From: CAYWEP01 sp964457405
GTDB taxonomy: Bacteria > Patescibacteriota > Microgenomatia > Levybacterales > UBA12049
Direction of reading: 5' to 3'
NCBI GenBank assembly: GCA_964457405.1
Contig: CAYWEP010000037.1
Coordinates: forward strand, 1-11,150
Length of the DNA: 11,150 bases
Shown: positions 1 to 4,847 of the stretch, piece by piece
How the letters are laid out: every line of letters begins with the position of its first letter
How positions within the stretch are numbered: position 1 is the first letter of the stretch
The notes under the pieces: model-generated
The model's input: the letters and a program-made list of their open reading frames with translations, nothing else
Database searches by the model: none
What the model was told of the DNA's origin: nothing
Translations under genes and position numbers: made by a program

Positions 1-90
1 TTTAGTCCCTTTGCAAATTATGTGGCTCCTTTGGAAAATCCTGAGGGATTACTTCTTGCTTTATTGACAAATTACGCTTTGAATCTTTAA
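1..90 (+). CDS. Possible C-terminal end of an upstream gene (partial)
   Basis: Frame 1 is open from the first base of the window to a TAA at 88-90 and would encode 29 residues ending in a leucine-rich stretch (GLLLALLTNYALNL). The other two plus-strand frames hit stops within the same stretch. I do not recognise the fragment. An open run this short can occur by chance, so the only support is position: it ends about 30 bases before the next gene's start, and the putative -35 box of that gene lies inside it, as expected in a compact genome. The sequence to the left would settle it. Confidence 0.3.
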   Translation, partial: FSPFANYVAPLENPEGLLLALLTNYALNL

Positions 91-96
91 TATAAT
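64..96 (+). promoter_or_regulatory. Sigma70-type promoter for the 62-residue CxxCxC protein
   Basis: A perfect TTGACA lies at 64-69 and a perfect TATAAT at 91-96. The gap between them is 21 bp, which is too long. Overlapping -10 candidates TTTAAT (86-91) or TAATAT (88-93) give 16 or 18 bp, so the exact -10 is uncertain. Transcription would begin near 100-103, leaving a leader of about 20 bases that contains the ribosome binding site. Confidence 0.55.
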
Positions 97-107
97 TAAT
101 TGATGGA

Positions 108-116
108 AGGGAGGTG
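108..116 (+). promoter_or_regulatory. Strong Shine-Dalgarno sequence fixing a GTG start
   Basis: AGGGAGGTG lies 5-7 bases before the GTG at 122. It is the only canonical Shine-Dalgarno I found ahead of a gene in this window, and it supports GTG rather than the internal ATG as the start. Confidence 0.75.
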
Positions 117-121
117 TTTCT

Positions 122-310
122 GTGTGTTACAACTGTGGGTGTGGATTGCCGGATGATGATATGGGGCAGGGAAATGCCGGTTTAGACCCAAACGGCAAAT
201 CCATCACCAATAAAACATTTGAAGAAGCGGCAAAGTCACAAGGGATGAGTGTTGAAGACGCGAAAAGAGAAGCGTTGAAACTATTGAAAAAAGAATTAGG
301 AGAACAGTAA
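122..310 (+). CDS. Small CxxCxC protein, unrecognised (62 aa)
   Basis: This 62-residue soluble protein begins MCYNCGCG. Its first seven residues hold three cysteines (C2, C5, C7) in a CxxCxC pattern, followed by an acidic DDDMG turn, so metal binding through the N-terminus is plausible. The C-terminal half (TFEEAAKSQGMSVEDAKREALKLLKKEL) looks like one or two amphipathic helices. The GTG start is chosen because a strong Shine-Dalgarno sits 5-7 bases upstream and because starting there keeps the cysteine motif. The protein resembles small conserved hypothetical proteins that I recall from Patescibacteria, but I cannot name a family or function. It has its own promoter and is followed 34 bases later by the carbamoylation module, which also has its own -10 box. 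A functional link between them is therefore not implied. Confidence 0.75.
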   Translation: MCYNCGCGLPDDDMGQGNAGLDPNGKSITNKTFEEAAKSQGMSVEDAKREALKLLKKELGEQ

Positions 311-315
311 ATGTT

Positions 316-324
316 TGCTATAAT
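316..324 (+). promoter_or_regulatory. Extended -10 promoter ahead of the SGNH hydrolase gene
   Basis: TGCTATAAT at 316-324 is a perfect extended -10 element (TGn-TATAAT). A weak -35 candidate, TTAGGA at 296-301, lies 17 bp upstream inside the previous gene. The predicted transcription start near 331 gives a leader of about 14 bases to the ATG at 345, with no Shine-Dalgarno. It probably drives the SGNH hydrolase, the 82-residue membrane protein and the carbamoyltransferase as one transcript. Confidence 0.6.
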
Positions 325-344
325 GCTGTATTACGGATGTATTT

Positions 345-1430
345 ATGGCCCTAGGTCGCCTGCTGTATTTTTTTACTGATTTTCAAGGATATATCCTTGT
401 GATCTCCCTCGCCCTAGTTATTTTTATTGTCGCAACAATACTAGTTTTTCGTTCACGCTCCTCAGAGCTGCGAAAGAGACTCTTCATAAGCCTCCTTTTT
501 TCAGTGTTCTTTCTTGTCCTGCTCTTTGGTATGTTTGAAGGCTATTTTCGATATATCTACGATGAACCAGATGGCCTTGGTTTTCTGCGTACAAACGGTA
601 AATGGTTTGGAAGACACGTCGTCTACAATGCCGATGATTTCCGGGATCGAAATTTCACAGCAGTGAAAAAACCCGGCGTATTTCGTATCGGTGCGATGGG
701 AGATTCGATAACGTTTGGAGCAGGGATCGAAAATCCTGAAGATCGCTTCAGCAATGTGCTTGAAAAAAAATTTCGCGATGCAGGATATGCCGTTGAGGTG
801 TATAATCTCGGCGTGCCAGGCTATGATACAAACCACCATGTAAGGCAATATGAGGATTTTGGAAAATTCAATTTCGATATGATTGTTTGGCAATATTTTC
901 TCAATGACGCACAGCCTCGCGAAAGCAGGGGTGGAGCTATAATTGCAAGAAAACGTAGTCAGACAGAAATTCCACGAATGCTTTCTTCGTACTCATATTT
1001 TTATGATTATGTCTATTGGCATCTGAATGCCAAGTACGACAAAATTTTTATATCGCTTCGCACAGCAGATATAGACGCATATAGAAATAAGGACAATATA
1101 GAGCAACATAAAAAAGATATTAGTACCTTGAGTGAGGCAATGAGGGATGATGATAGAAAAGCACTTGTCGTTATTTTTCCTTATTTACAGATGATGCCAA
1201 ACTATTCGCTTTCTGATATTCATTCACTGGTAAAACGCATATTCCACGACCAAGGTATTGAAACGCTTGACATAGTAGAATTTTTAAAAGGGAAGAAGAA
1301 AGAGGAGCTAGTCGCTGGTAAGTATGATAATCACCCAAATGAATACGTGCATAGCCTCGCAGCAGTAAAGCTGTACGAGAAAATACTGCCATTGGTAAAA
1401 GAGCATGCAGCATATAAAAAGATTAATTAA
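345..1430 (+). CDS. Membrane-anchored SGNH/GDSL-family hydrolase
   Basis: This 361-residue protein has two predicted membrane helices at about residues 14-35 and 45-63, then a soluble SGNH domain that probably faces outward. All four SGNH blocks are visible: GDSIT with nucleophile S121, NLGVPGY with G156/G159, FLND with N187, and a C-terminal DNHPN carrying D328 and H330. The family contains esterases, acetyl-hydrolases and some acyltransferases acting on carbohydrates or lipids. The substrate here is unknown. The start at 345 follows an extended -10 box by about 20 bases and keeps the first helix. The gene overlaps the next small membrane gene by 26 bases and lies upstream of a carbamoyltransferase, an arrangement often seen for this kind of SGNH protein. 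I therefore infer a joint role in decorating a surface polymer or metabolite. Confidence 0.85.
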   Translation: MALGRLLYFFTDFQGYILVISLALVIFIVATILVFRSRSSELRKRLFISLLFSVFFLVLLFGMFEGYFRYIYDEPDGLGFLRTNGKWFGRHVVYNADDFRDRNFTAVKKPGVFRIGAMGDSITFGAGIENPEDRFSNVLEKKFRDAGYAVEVYNLGVPGYDTNHHVRQYEDFGKFNFDMIVWQYFLNDAQPRESRGGAIIARKRSQTEIPRMLSSYSYFYDYVYWHLNAKYDKIFISLRTADIDAYRNKDNIEQHKKDISTLSEAMRDDDRKALVVIFPYLQMMPNYSLSDIHSLVKRIFHDQGIETLDIVEFLKGKKKEELVAGKYDNHPNEYVHSLAAVKLYEKILPLVKEHAAYKKIN

Positions 1431-1653
1431 ATCGGTTTGGAAAAAATGGCTGAAAGTTGTCCGAATCATTGGAAACTTCCAAGCAAGAGTGTTCTTTGGC
1501 CTTTTTTACCTCATCCTCTTTCTGCCAATCGGGGTTGCATTTCGGCTTTTTCAAGATCCATTCCACATAAAAAAACAGAAAGGTCAAAAAACCAATTTTC
1601 ATCCCTGGGAACACCCGAAGGAGGAACTCAAACAGGCAAGAATGCAGTACTGA
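1405..1653 (+). CDS. Small one-helix membrane protein of the carbamoyltransferase module
   Basis: This 82-residue protein has a basic N-terminus (MQHIKRLIKSVWKKW), the sequence IGNFQARVFF, one membrane helix at about residues 27-48 (FFGLFYLILFLPIGVAFRLF), a DPF turn and a polar C-terminal tail ending in a charged helix (EELKQARMQY). The ATG at 1405 lies inside the SGNH hydrolase gene, overlapping its end by 26 bases in another frame, so translation is probably coupled. Small membrane proteins with this layout recur beside NodU/CmcH-type carbamoyltransferases. The role resembles that of the unnamed small partners in saxitoxin-type clusters (sxtJ/sxtK), but homology to SxtJ is not claimed. The function is unknown; a membrane anchor or adaptor for the carbamoyltransferase is an inference. 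The gene ends 29 bases before that gene. Confidence 0.75.
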   Translation: MQHIKRLIKSVWKKWLKVVRIIGNFQARVFFGLFYLILFLPIGVAFRLFQDPFHIKKQKGQKTNFHPWEHPKEELKQARMQY

Positions 1654-1664
1654 ATTTGATTTTT

Positions 1665-1682
1665 AAGTGACTTAGGTTACTT
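1665..1682 (+). promoter_or_regulatory. Hairpin directly abutting the carbamoyltransferase start codon
   Basis: AAGTGAC (1665-1671) and GTTACTT (1676-1682) form a 7-bp stem with one G:U pair and a TTAG loop. The stem ends at the base before the ATG at 1683, and no Shine-Dalgarno is present. In RNA it could affect initiation on this gene. A chance short palindrome is not excluded. Confidence 0.35.
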
Positions 1683-3470
1683 ATGTATATTCTCGGTATC
1701 TCCTGTTTCTATCACGAATCGGCTGCCTGTCTTCTCAAAGACGGGAAAGTCGTTGCTGCATCTGAAGAGGAGCGATTCAGCAGGAAAAAGCATGATGCGG
1801 GATTCCCGAAGCTTGCAATTGATTTTTGTCTCAAGCGGGCGGGGATAACCATAAGCGACCTTGCTTATATTGTCTTTTATGAAAAGCCATACTGGAAATT
1901 CCAGCGGATTTTATTGTCAACGCTCTCTACATACCCTTATGCAATGTCGTTTTTTACAAAAGCCATGGTAACGTGGCTGACTGAGAGGTTGTGGGTTCGA
2001 TCGACTATTGTCGAAATCCTGGCTATTGCTCCAAAAAAGATTTTATTTGTGCCGCATCATGTATCACATGCTGCAGCTAGTTTCTATCCCTCAGGTTTTG
2101 AAAAAGCCGCTATTCTGACACTTGATGGTGTGGGTGAGTGGACGAGCGGTACCATAGGTACCGGCGATGGTAACAATATTACTATTCATGCGGAAATGCG
2201 TTTTCCACATAGTCTCGGATTGCTCTATTCGGTTTTCACTGCATTTTTAGGCTTTGAGGTGAATGATGGAGAGTATAAAGTCATGGGAATGGCGCCTTAC
2301 GGGAAGCAAAAATATCTTGCGAAAGTAAAAAGATTGGTAACGCAGTTTCCAGATGGTACGTTCGCGCTTGATATGTCGTATTTTTCTTTCCACAAATCAG
2401 CGGATATGGCCTACAATGACAAGTTTATCGGTCTTTTTGGCAAGCCTCGCCCACGCGATTTGCATTTTTTTACCAAGCGGTCGGGGTACCCCTCATATTT
2501 TGGAGAAAAACCGGAGAATTACAATGAGCTCTGTGAGATAAATCAGCACTATGCGGATATTGCTGCATCCATCCAAGCATTTACTGAGGAGACCATTCTC
2601 AAACTCGCAGAGACCGTGTATAGAAAAACAAAATTAGAGAATCTCTGTATGGGCGGTGGTGTCGGGTTAAATAGTGTAGCTAATGGCATGCTTCTTCGCA
2701 AAGGTCTCTTCAAGCGTATATTTATCCAGCCGGCAGCTGGAGATGACGGCGGCGCAATGGGTGCTGCGTTTTACACGTACCATGAATTATTGGGAAAACC
2801 AAGAAACTATACGCAAACTACAAGCTATTTTGGCGTTGACTTTTCGGATCGTGAAATAGAAGCATTTTTGAAAAAGAGAAAGATACGGTATAAAAAATAT
2901 TCAGAAGCGCTTTTGGTACAGTTTCTTTCCGACAAATTGATACAAGGAAAAGTTATCGGATTTTTTCACGGCAGAGCAGAGTGGGGGCCACGCGCACTTG
3001 GTAGTCGATCGATTATTGCAGATCCGAGACGTGAGGAGATGAAAGAGGTGGTGAATACAAAAATTAAATTTCGCGAGCCTTATAGACCATTTGCACCGGT
3101 TGTGTTAGCTAAGAAAGCTCAAGAGTATTTCGAAGTGGACAATCTTGACCATCGACACCTGACCAATTTCATGCTTGGCGTTTTTCCAGTTAAGAAAGAG
3201 AAGCGAAAAGTCGTTCCTGCAATAACCCATGTTGATGGATCTGCGCGTCCCCAGATCATCGCAGAAGAACAAAATGCCAGGTACTATAATCTGGTAAAGA
3301 CATTTGGCAGAAAAACCGGCGTCTATGTACTGATGAATACATCATTTAATCTCAAAGGCGAACCGATCGTTAACACGCCCGAGAATGCCTTTAACACATT
3401 CAAGGCATCGGGGCTTGATTATCTTGCGCTGGAGAAATATGTCGTGGCAAAAGAAGACCTAGAAATTTAG
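1683..3470 (+). CDS. NodU/CmcH-family O-carbamoyltransferase
   Basis: This 595-residue protein has the usual length of the family, which transfers the carbamoyl group of carbamoyl phosphate, via carbamoyl-adenylate, to a hydroxyl of a sugar, nucleoside or natural product. The N-terminal Kae1-like domain shows GISCFYHESAACLL (H11), SEEERFSRKKHD at 27-38, the metal-site HHVSHA at 125-130, LDGVGEW at 147-153 and GEYKVMGMAPYG at 196-207. The C-terminal part shows GGGVGLNS, PAAGDDGGAMGAA, then the YrdC-like domain with HGRAEWGPRALGSRS (429-443), REPYRPFAPVV and MNTSFNLKGEPIV. Nothing appears truncated. It follows the SGNH hydrolase and a small membrane protein and is followed, past a repeat-rich gap, by a DUF5989-type peptide. 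NodU, CmcH and TobZ are family members, but the acceptor substrate here is not known. Confidence 0.95.
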   Translation: MYILGISCFYHESAACLLKDGKVVAASEEERFSRKKHDAGFPKLAIDFCLKRAGITISDLAYIVFYEKPYWKFQRILLSTLSTYPYAMSFFTKAMVTWLTERLWVRSTIVEILAIAPKKILFVPHHVSHAAASFYPSGFEKAAILTLDGVGEWTSGTIGTGDGNNITIHAEMRFPHSLGLLYSVFTAFLGFEVNDGEYKVMGMAPYGKQKYLAKVKRLVTQFPDGTFALDMSYFSFHKSADMAYNDKFIGLFGKPRPRDLHFFTKRSGYPSYFGEKPENYNELCEINQHYADIAASIQAFTEETILKLAETVYRKTKLENLCMGGGVGLNSVANGMLLRKGLFKRIFIQPAAGDDGGAMGAAFYTYHELLGKPRNYTQTTSYFGVDFSDREIEAFLKKRKIRYKKYSEALLVQFLSDKLIQGKVIGFFHGRAEWGPRALGSRSIIADPRREEMKEVVNTKIKFREPYRPFAPVVLAKKAQEYFEVDNLDHRHLTNFMLGVFPVKKEKRKVVPAITHVDGSARPQIIAEEQNARYYNLVKTFGRKTGVYVLMNTSFNLKGEPIVNTPENAFNTFKASGLDYLALEKYVVAKEDLEI

Positions 3471-3515
3471 AATTATGAGTTTAGAATTAAGAATTAAGTT
3501 AAGAATTTAGAATTT
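3466..3515. repeat. AT-rich short repeats (TTTAGAATTW) at the carbamoyltransferase stop
   Basis: Three copies of TTTAGAATTA/T lie at 3466-3475, 3480-3489 and 3506-3515, with AAGAATTAAG-type variants between them. The first copy contains the TAG stop of the carbamoyltransferase gene. Low-complexity runs like this occur between genes in many uncultured bacteria. No coding potential is seen. Confidence 0.6.
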
Positions 3516-3524
3516 GTAAAATAC

Positions 3525-3607
3525 AATTATTATTCGACCAAGCAAAGCCAAGTCTGACTTGGCGAAGCGCGTGGAGAATAATTAGGTAATTATTCTCGAC
3601 AAGCTCG
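3525..3607. repeat. Intergenic cluster of inverted repeats
   Basis: This stretch holds two perfect hairpins: GCCAAGT-CTG-ACTTGGC at 3547-3563 (7-bp stem) and GAGAATAATT-AGGT-AATTATTCTC at 3574-3597 (10-bp stem). AATTATTATTCGAC (3525-3538) is nearly repeated as AATTATTCTCGAC (3588-3600), and the outer segments around the first hairpin are loosely complementary. The right end, TCGACAAGCTC at 3596-3606, matches the core of a dispersed repeat type also seen near 10256. Neither hairpin is followed by a T-run, so a standard terminator is not supported. The whole 196-bp gap (3471-3666) contains these repeats and a promoter but no gene. Confidence 0.7.
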
Positions 3608-3628
3608 AAATACCTCCAGATTTACTAT

Positions 3629-3660
3629 TTGCAAACTTACGAGTAACGTTGTACTATAAA
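3629..3660 (+). promoter_or_regulatory. Promoter for the DUF5989-type gene, next to its start codon
   Basis: TTGCAA at 3629-3634 and TACTAT at 3652-3657 are separated by 17 bp. TATAAA at 3655-3660 is an overlapping alternative -10. Transcription would begin near 3664, only about three bases before the ATG at 3667, which suggests a leaderless message. Confidence 0.45.
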
Positions 3661-3666
3661 TCCTAC

Positions 3667-3846
3667 ATGAAAATAATCAAACAAACCGTCTCCCGTGCGA
3701 CTGAATCAAACGAACTTTTGGCTTTTCTCTGGAAATCCAAGCTCTGGTTTCTCATCCCTTTTGTTCTTTTGCTCCTCATTTTTAGCTTCATTCTGGTTTT
3801 TGCACAGGCAACCGGCATCGCGCCATTTATCTACCCGTTATTCTAG
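3667..3846 (+). CDS. DUF5989-type small membrane protein (SxtK-like context)
   Basis: This 59-residue protein has a polar N-terminus, an FLWKSKLWFLIPF segment, one strong membrane helix at about residues 30-50 (IPFVLLLLIFSFILVFAQ) and a short tail ending IAPFIYPLF. The order LWK..LWFLIP, then helix, then AQ..G.APFIY.LF matches my recollection of DUF5989, a short family found beside carbamoyltransferases. SxtK of the saxitoxin cluster has a similar size and context. I place the start at the ATG at 3667 rather than the in-frame TTG at 3649, because the TTG lies upstream of the -10 box and would not be transcribed. It belongs functionally with the carbamoyltransferase although a repeat cluster and its own promoter separate them. 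Its biochemical role is unknown. Confidence 0.75.
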   Translation: MKIIKQTVSRATESNELLAFLWKSKLWFLIPFVLLLLIFSFILVFAQATGIAPFIYPLF

Positions 3847-3889
3847 ACTTCATTGTTCTCAGAGAGAAAGGAATATTTGTCATGTGCTG

Positions 3890-3895
3890 TATAAT
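3890..3895 (+). promoter_or_regulatory. -10 box of a probably leaderless msrB transcript
   Basis: A perfect TATAAT ends six bases before the ATG at 3901. No convincing -35 is found 16-18 bp upstream. The predicted start near 3902 would fall on or just past this ATG, so translation could begin at 3901 on a leaderless message or at the in-frame ATG at 3913. Confidence 0.5.
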
Positions 3896-3900
3896 AAATT

Positions 3901-4347
3901 ATGAATGACGATATGAAAAATAAACCGGATGAATATTGGAAGCAAAAGCTCACGCCTGAGCAATACCACGTCATGCGGGAGAAGGGGACTGAGGCGCCGT
4001 TTACTGGAAAATATGTTGACAATCACGATTCTGGCATGTACGAGTGTGCTGCGTGCGGGCAGCCACTTTTTGCATCAGATACCAAATTTGATTCGGGTAC
4101 CGGCTGGCCGAGCTTTGATAACCCTGTCAACAAAGAGCATATTGAGCTTCGGGAAGATACTAGTCACGGGATGAATCGGGCAGAAGTTGTCTGCAAAAAC
4201 TGCGGCTCGCATTTGGGGCATCTATTTAACGACGGACCAAAAGGAAACCTGCCTGACGGCTCGCTTCGCCGCGAGGCGAGCAGGCAGGCAACAGGCCTTC
4301 GTTATTGCATCAACTCCTGCAGCCTCAATTTTAAGAAAAGTACCTGA
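3901..4347 (+). CDS. msrB: Peptide-methionine (R)-S-oxide reductase MsrB
   Basis: This 148-residue protein reduces the R form of methionine sulfoxide in damaged proteins. It shows the MsrB features: EYWKQKLTPEQYHVMREKGTE near the N-terminus, four zinc cysteines in two CxxC pairs (C49/C52 and C98/C101), the SGTGWPSF segment, GSHLGHLFNDGPK and the catalytic RYCINS with C136. Position 67, a resolving cysteine in many relatives, is threonine, while C140 follows the catalytic residue closely (NSCSL, where alanine is usual). Between GPK and TGLRYC sit 16 extra residues (115-130), encoded by a GC-rich palindrome. Most relatives have only about one residue there. Starts at 3901 or 3913 (M5) are both possible. 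The enzyme is probably cytoplasmic, as no signal peptide is seen, and it appears monocistronic. Confidence 0.93.
   Translation: MNDDMKNKPDEYWKQKLTPEQYHVMREKGTEAPFTGKYVDNHDSGMYECAACGQPLFASDTKFDSGTGWPSFDNPVNKEHIELREDTSHGMNRAEVVCKNCGSHLGHLFNDGPKGNLPDGSLRREASRQATGLRYCINSCSLNFKKST
4243..4290. repeat. Palindromic element inserted in frame in msrB
   Basis: These 48 bases encode the 16 extra residues of MsrB. They form an imperfect hairpin: CTGCCTG (4249-4255) pairs with CAGGCAG (4281-4287), and TCGCTTCGC (4261-4269) pairs with GCGAGGCGA (4271-4279) with one G:T mismatch. The length is a multiple of three and no stop is created. GC content is clearly higher than in the flanks. It resembles the in-frame palindromic elements known from Rickettsia (RPE), though no sequence relationship to those is claimed. 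Confidence 0.7.
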
Positions 4348-4363
4348 GGTGTCAAGATGAATC

Positions 4364-4376
4364 CACCCTAAGGGTG
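4364..4376 (+). terminator. Weak hairpin downstream of msrB
   Basis: CACCC-TAA-GGGTG forms a 5-bp GC-rich stem 17 bases after the msrB stop. No T-run follows, so it is at best a weak or Rho-dependent end, or a chance structure. Confidence 0.25.
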
Positions 4377-4404
4377 ACCAAACATCAATAGGGGGTTTGA
4401 GACG

Positions 4405-4435
4405 TTGACATTCGGGTATAGGGAGATAGTATAAT
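4405..4435 (+). promoter_or_regulatory. Promoter for the 134-aa gene and tnaA
   Basis: A perfect TTGACA (4405-4410) and a perfect TATAAT (4430-4435) are separated by 19 bp. TAGTAT at 4427-4432 would give 16 bp. Transcription would start at about 4441-4443, essentially on the ATG at 4443, again suggesting a leaderless transcript. Confidence 0.6.
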
Positions 4436-4442
4436 CTTGAGT

Positions 4443-4847
4443 ATGGAGAGAGGGGAATTTGGACAGGCGGAGTATGGAAGTTTCAATGGTGCACTGATTG
4501 AGCATCTGCCAGAGCCACTTAAGGAAATGGTTCAGGGCGCCGCAATAGTAGTAAAGGGAACAGGGTTTAGGCTGGGTATTGATGAAGATAGTTCGTTGTG
4601 GAAGTTTGGACATGCGGAAGTGGCGATAGCAGTTATCGGTAGCGACGGTGATTTACAGTATCTTCATTCATTCCATAGGTACGGCGGCCGGATTTTCCGA
4701 GTATCACTCGCGGGTTCAGGAGATCCTCGTGACATAAACCGTGTTGGCAGAATGTTCGGTCTTGAGGAAGCTATACATCGACTGCCGTCTCCACCCGGCA
4801 CATTTGCTCATATCTCCTATTACGGATTAACAGTCACCACAATATGA
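4443..4847 (+). CDS. Unrecognised 134-aa protein coupled to tryptophanase
   Basis: I do not recognise this protein. It is soluble, with no signal peptide or membrane helix, and looks like a mixed alpha/beta fold: a helical start (LIEHLPEPLKEMVQG), strands around AAIVVKGTGFRLGI and HAEVAIAVIGSDGDLQYLHSF, then GGRIFRVSLAG, a helix (DINRVGRMFGLEEAIHRL) and a final strand (FAHISYYGLTVTTI). There are no cysteines and no evident catalytic motif. The ATG at 4443 is preferred to the in-frame TTG at 4437, because it lies at the expected transcription start of the promoter just upstream. Its stop overlaps the start of tnaA (ATGA at 4844-4847), so the two are almost certainly co-transcribed and translationally coupled. 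This suggests a regulatory, accessory or substrate-handling role linked to tryptophanase, but that is only inferred from position. Confidence 0.75.
   Translation: MERGEFGQAEYGSFNGALIEHLPEPLKEMVQGAAIVVKGTGFRLGIDEDSSLWKFGHAEVAIAVIGSDGDLQYLHSFHRYGGRIFRVSLAGSGDPRDINRVGRMFGLEEAIHRLPSPPGTFAHISYYGLTVTTI

Noticed and set aside
501..893. 130-codon open frame on the minus strand
   Set aside because: It lies fully inside the SGNH hydrolase gene, whose catalytic blocks are coded on the plus strand. The minus product has no recognisable domain.
1437..1670. 77-codon plus-strand frame overlapping the 82-aa membrane gene
   Set aside because: The 1405-1653 frame gives a coherent membrane protein with family-like motifs. 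This alternative frame is Ser/Pro/Lys-rich without structure.
3525..3607. CRISPR array or classical terminator
   Set aside because: The repeats are not regularly spaced by unique spacers, and neither hairpin is followed by a T-run.
3649..3666. TTG start for the DUF5989-type gene
   Set aside because: The codon lies upstream of the predicted -10 box and adds residues (YYKSY) not typical of the family. The ATG at 3667 fits better.
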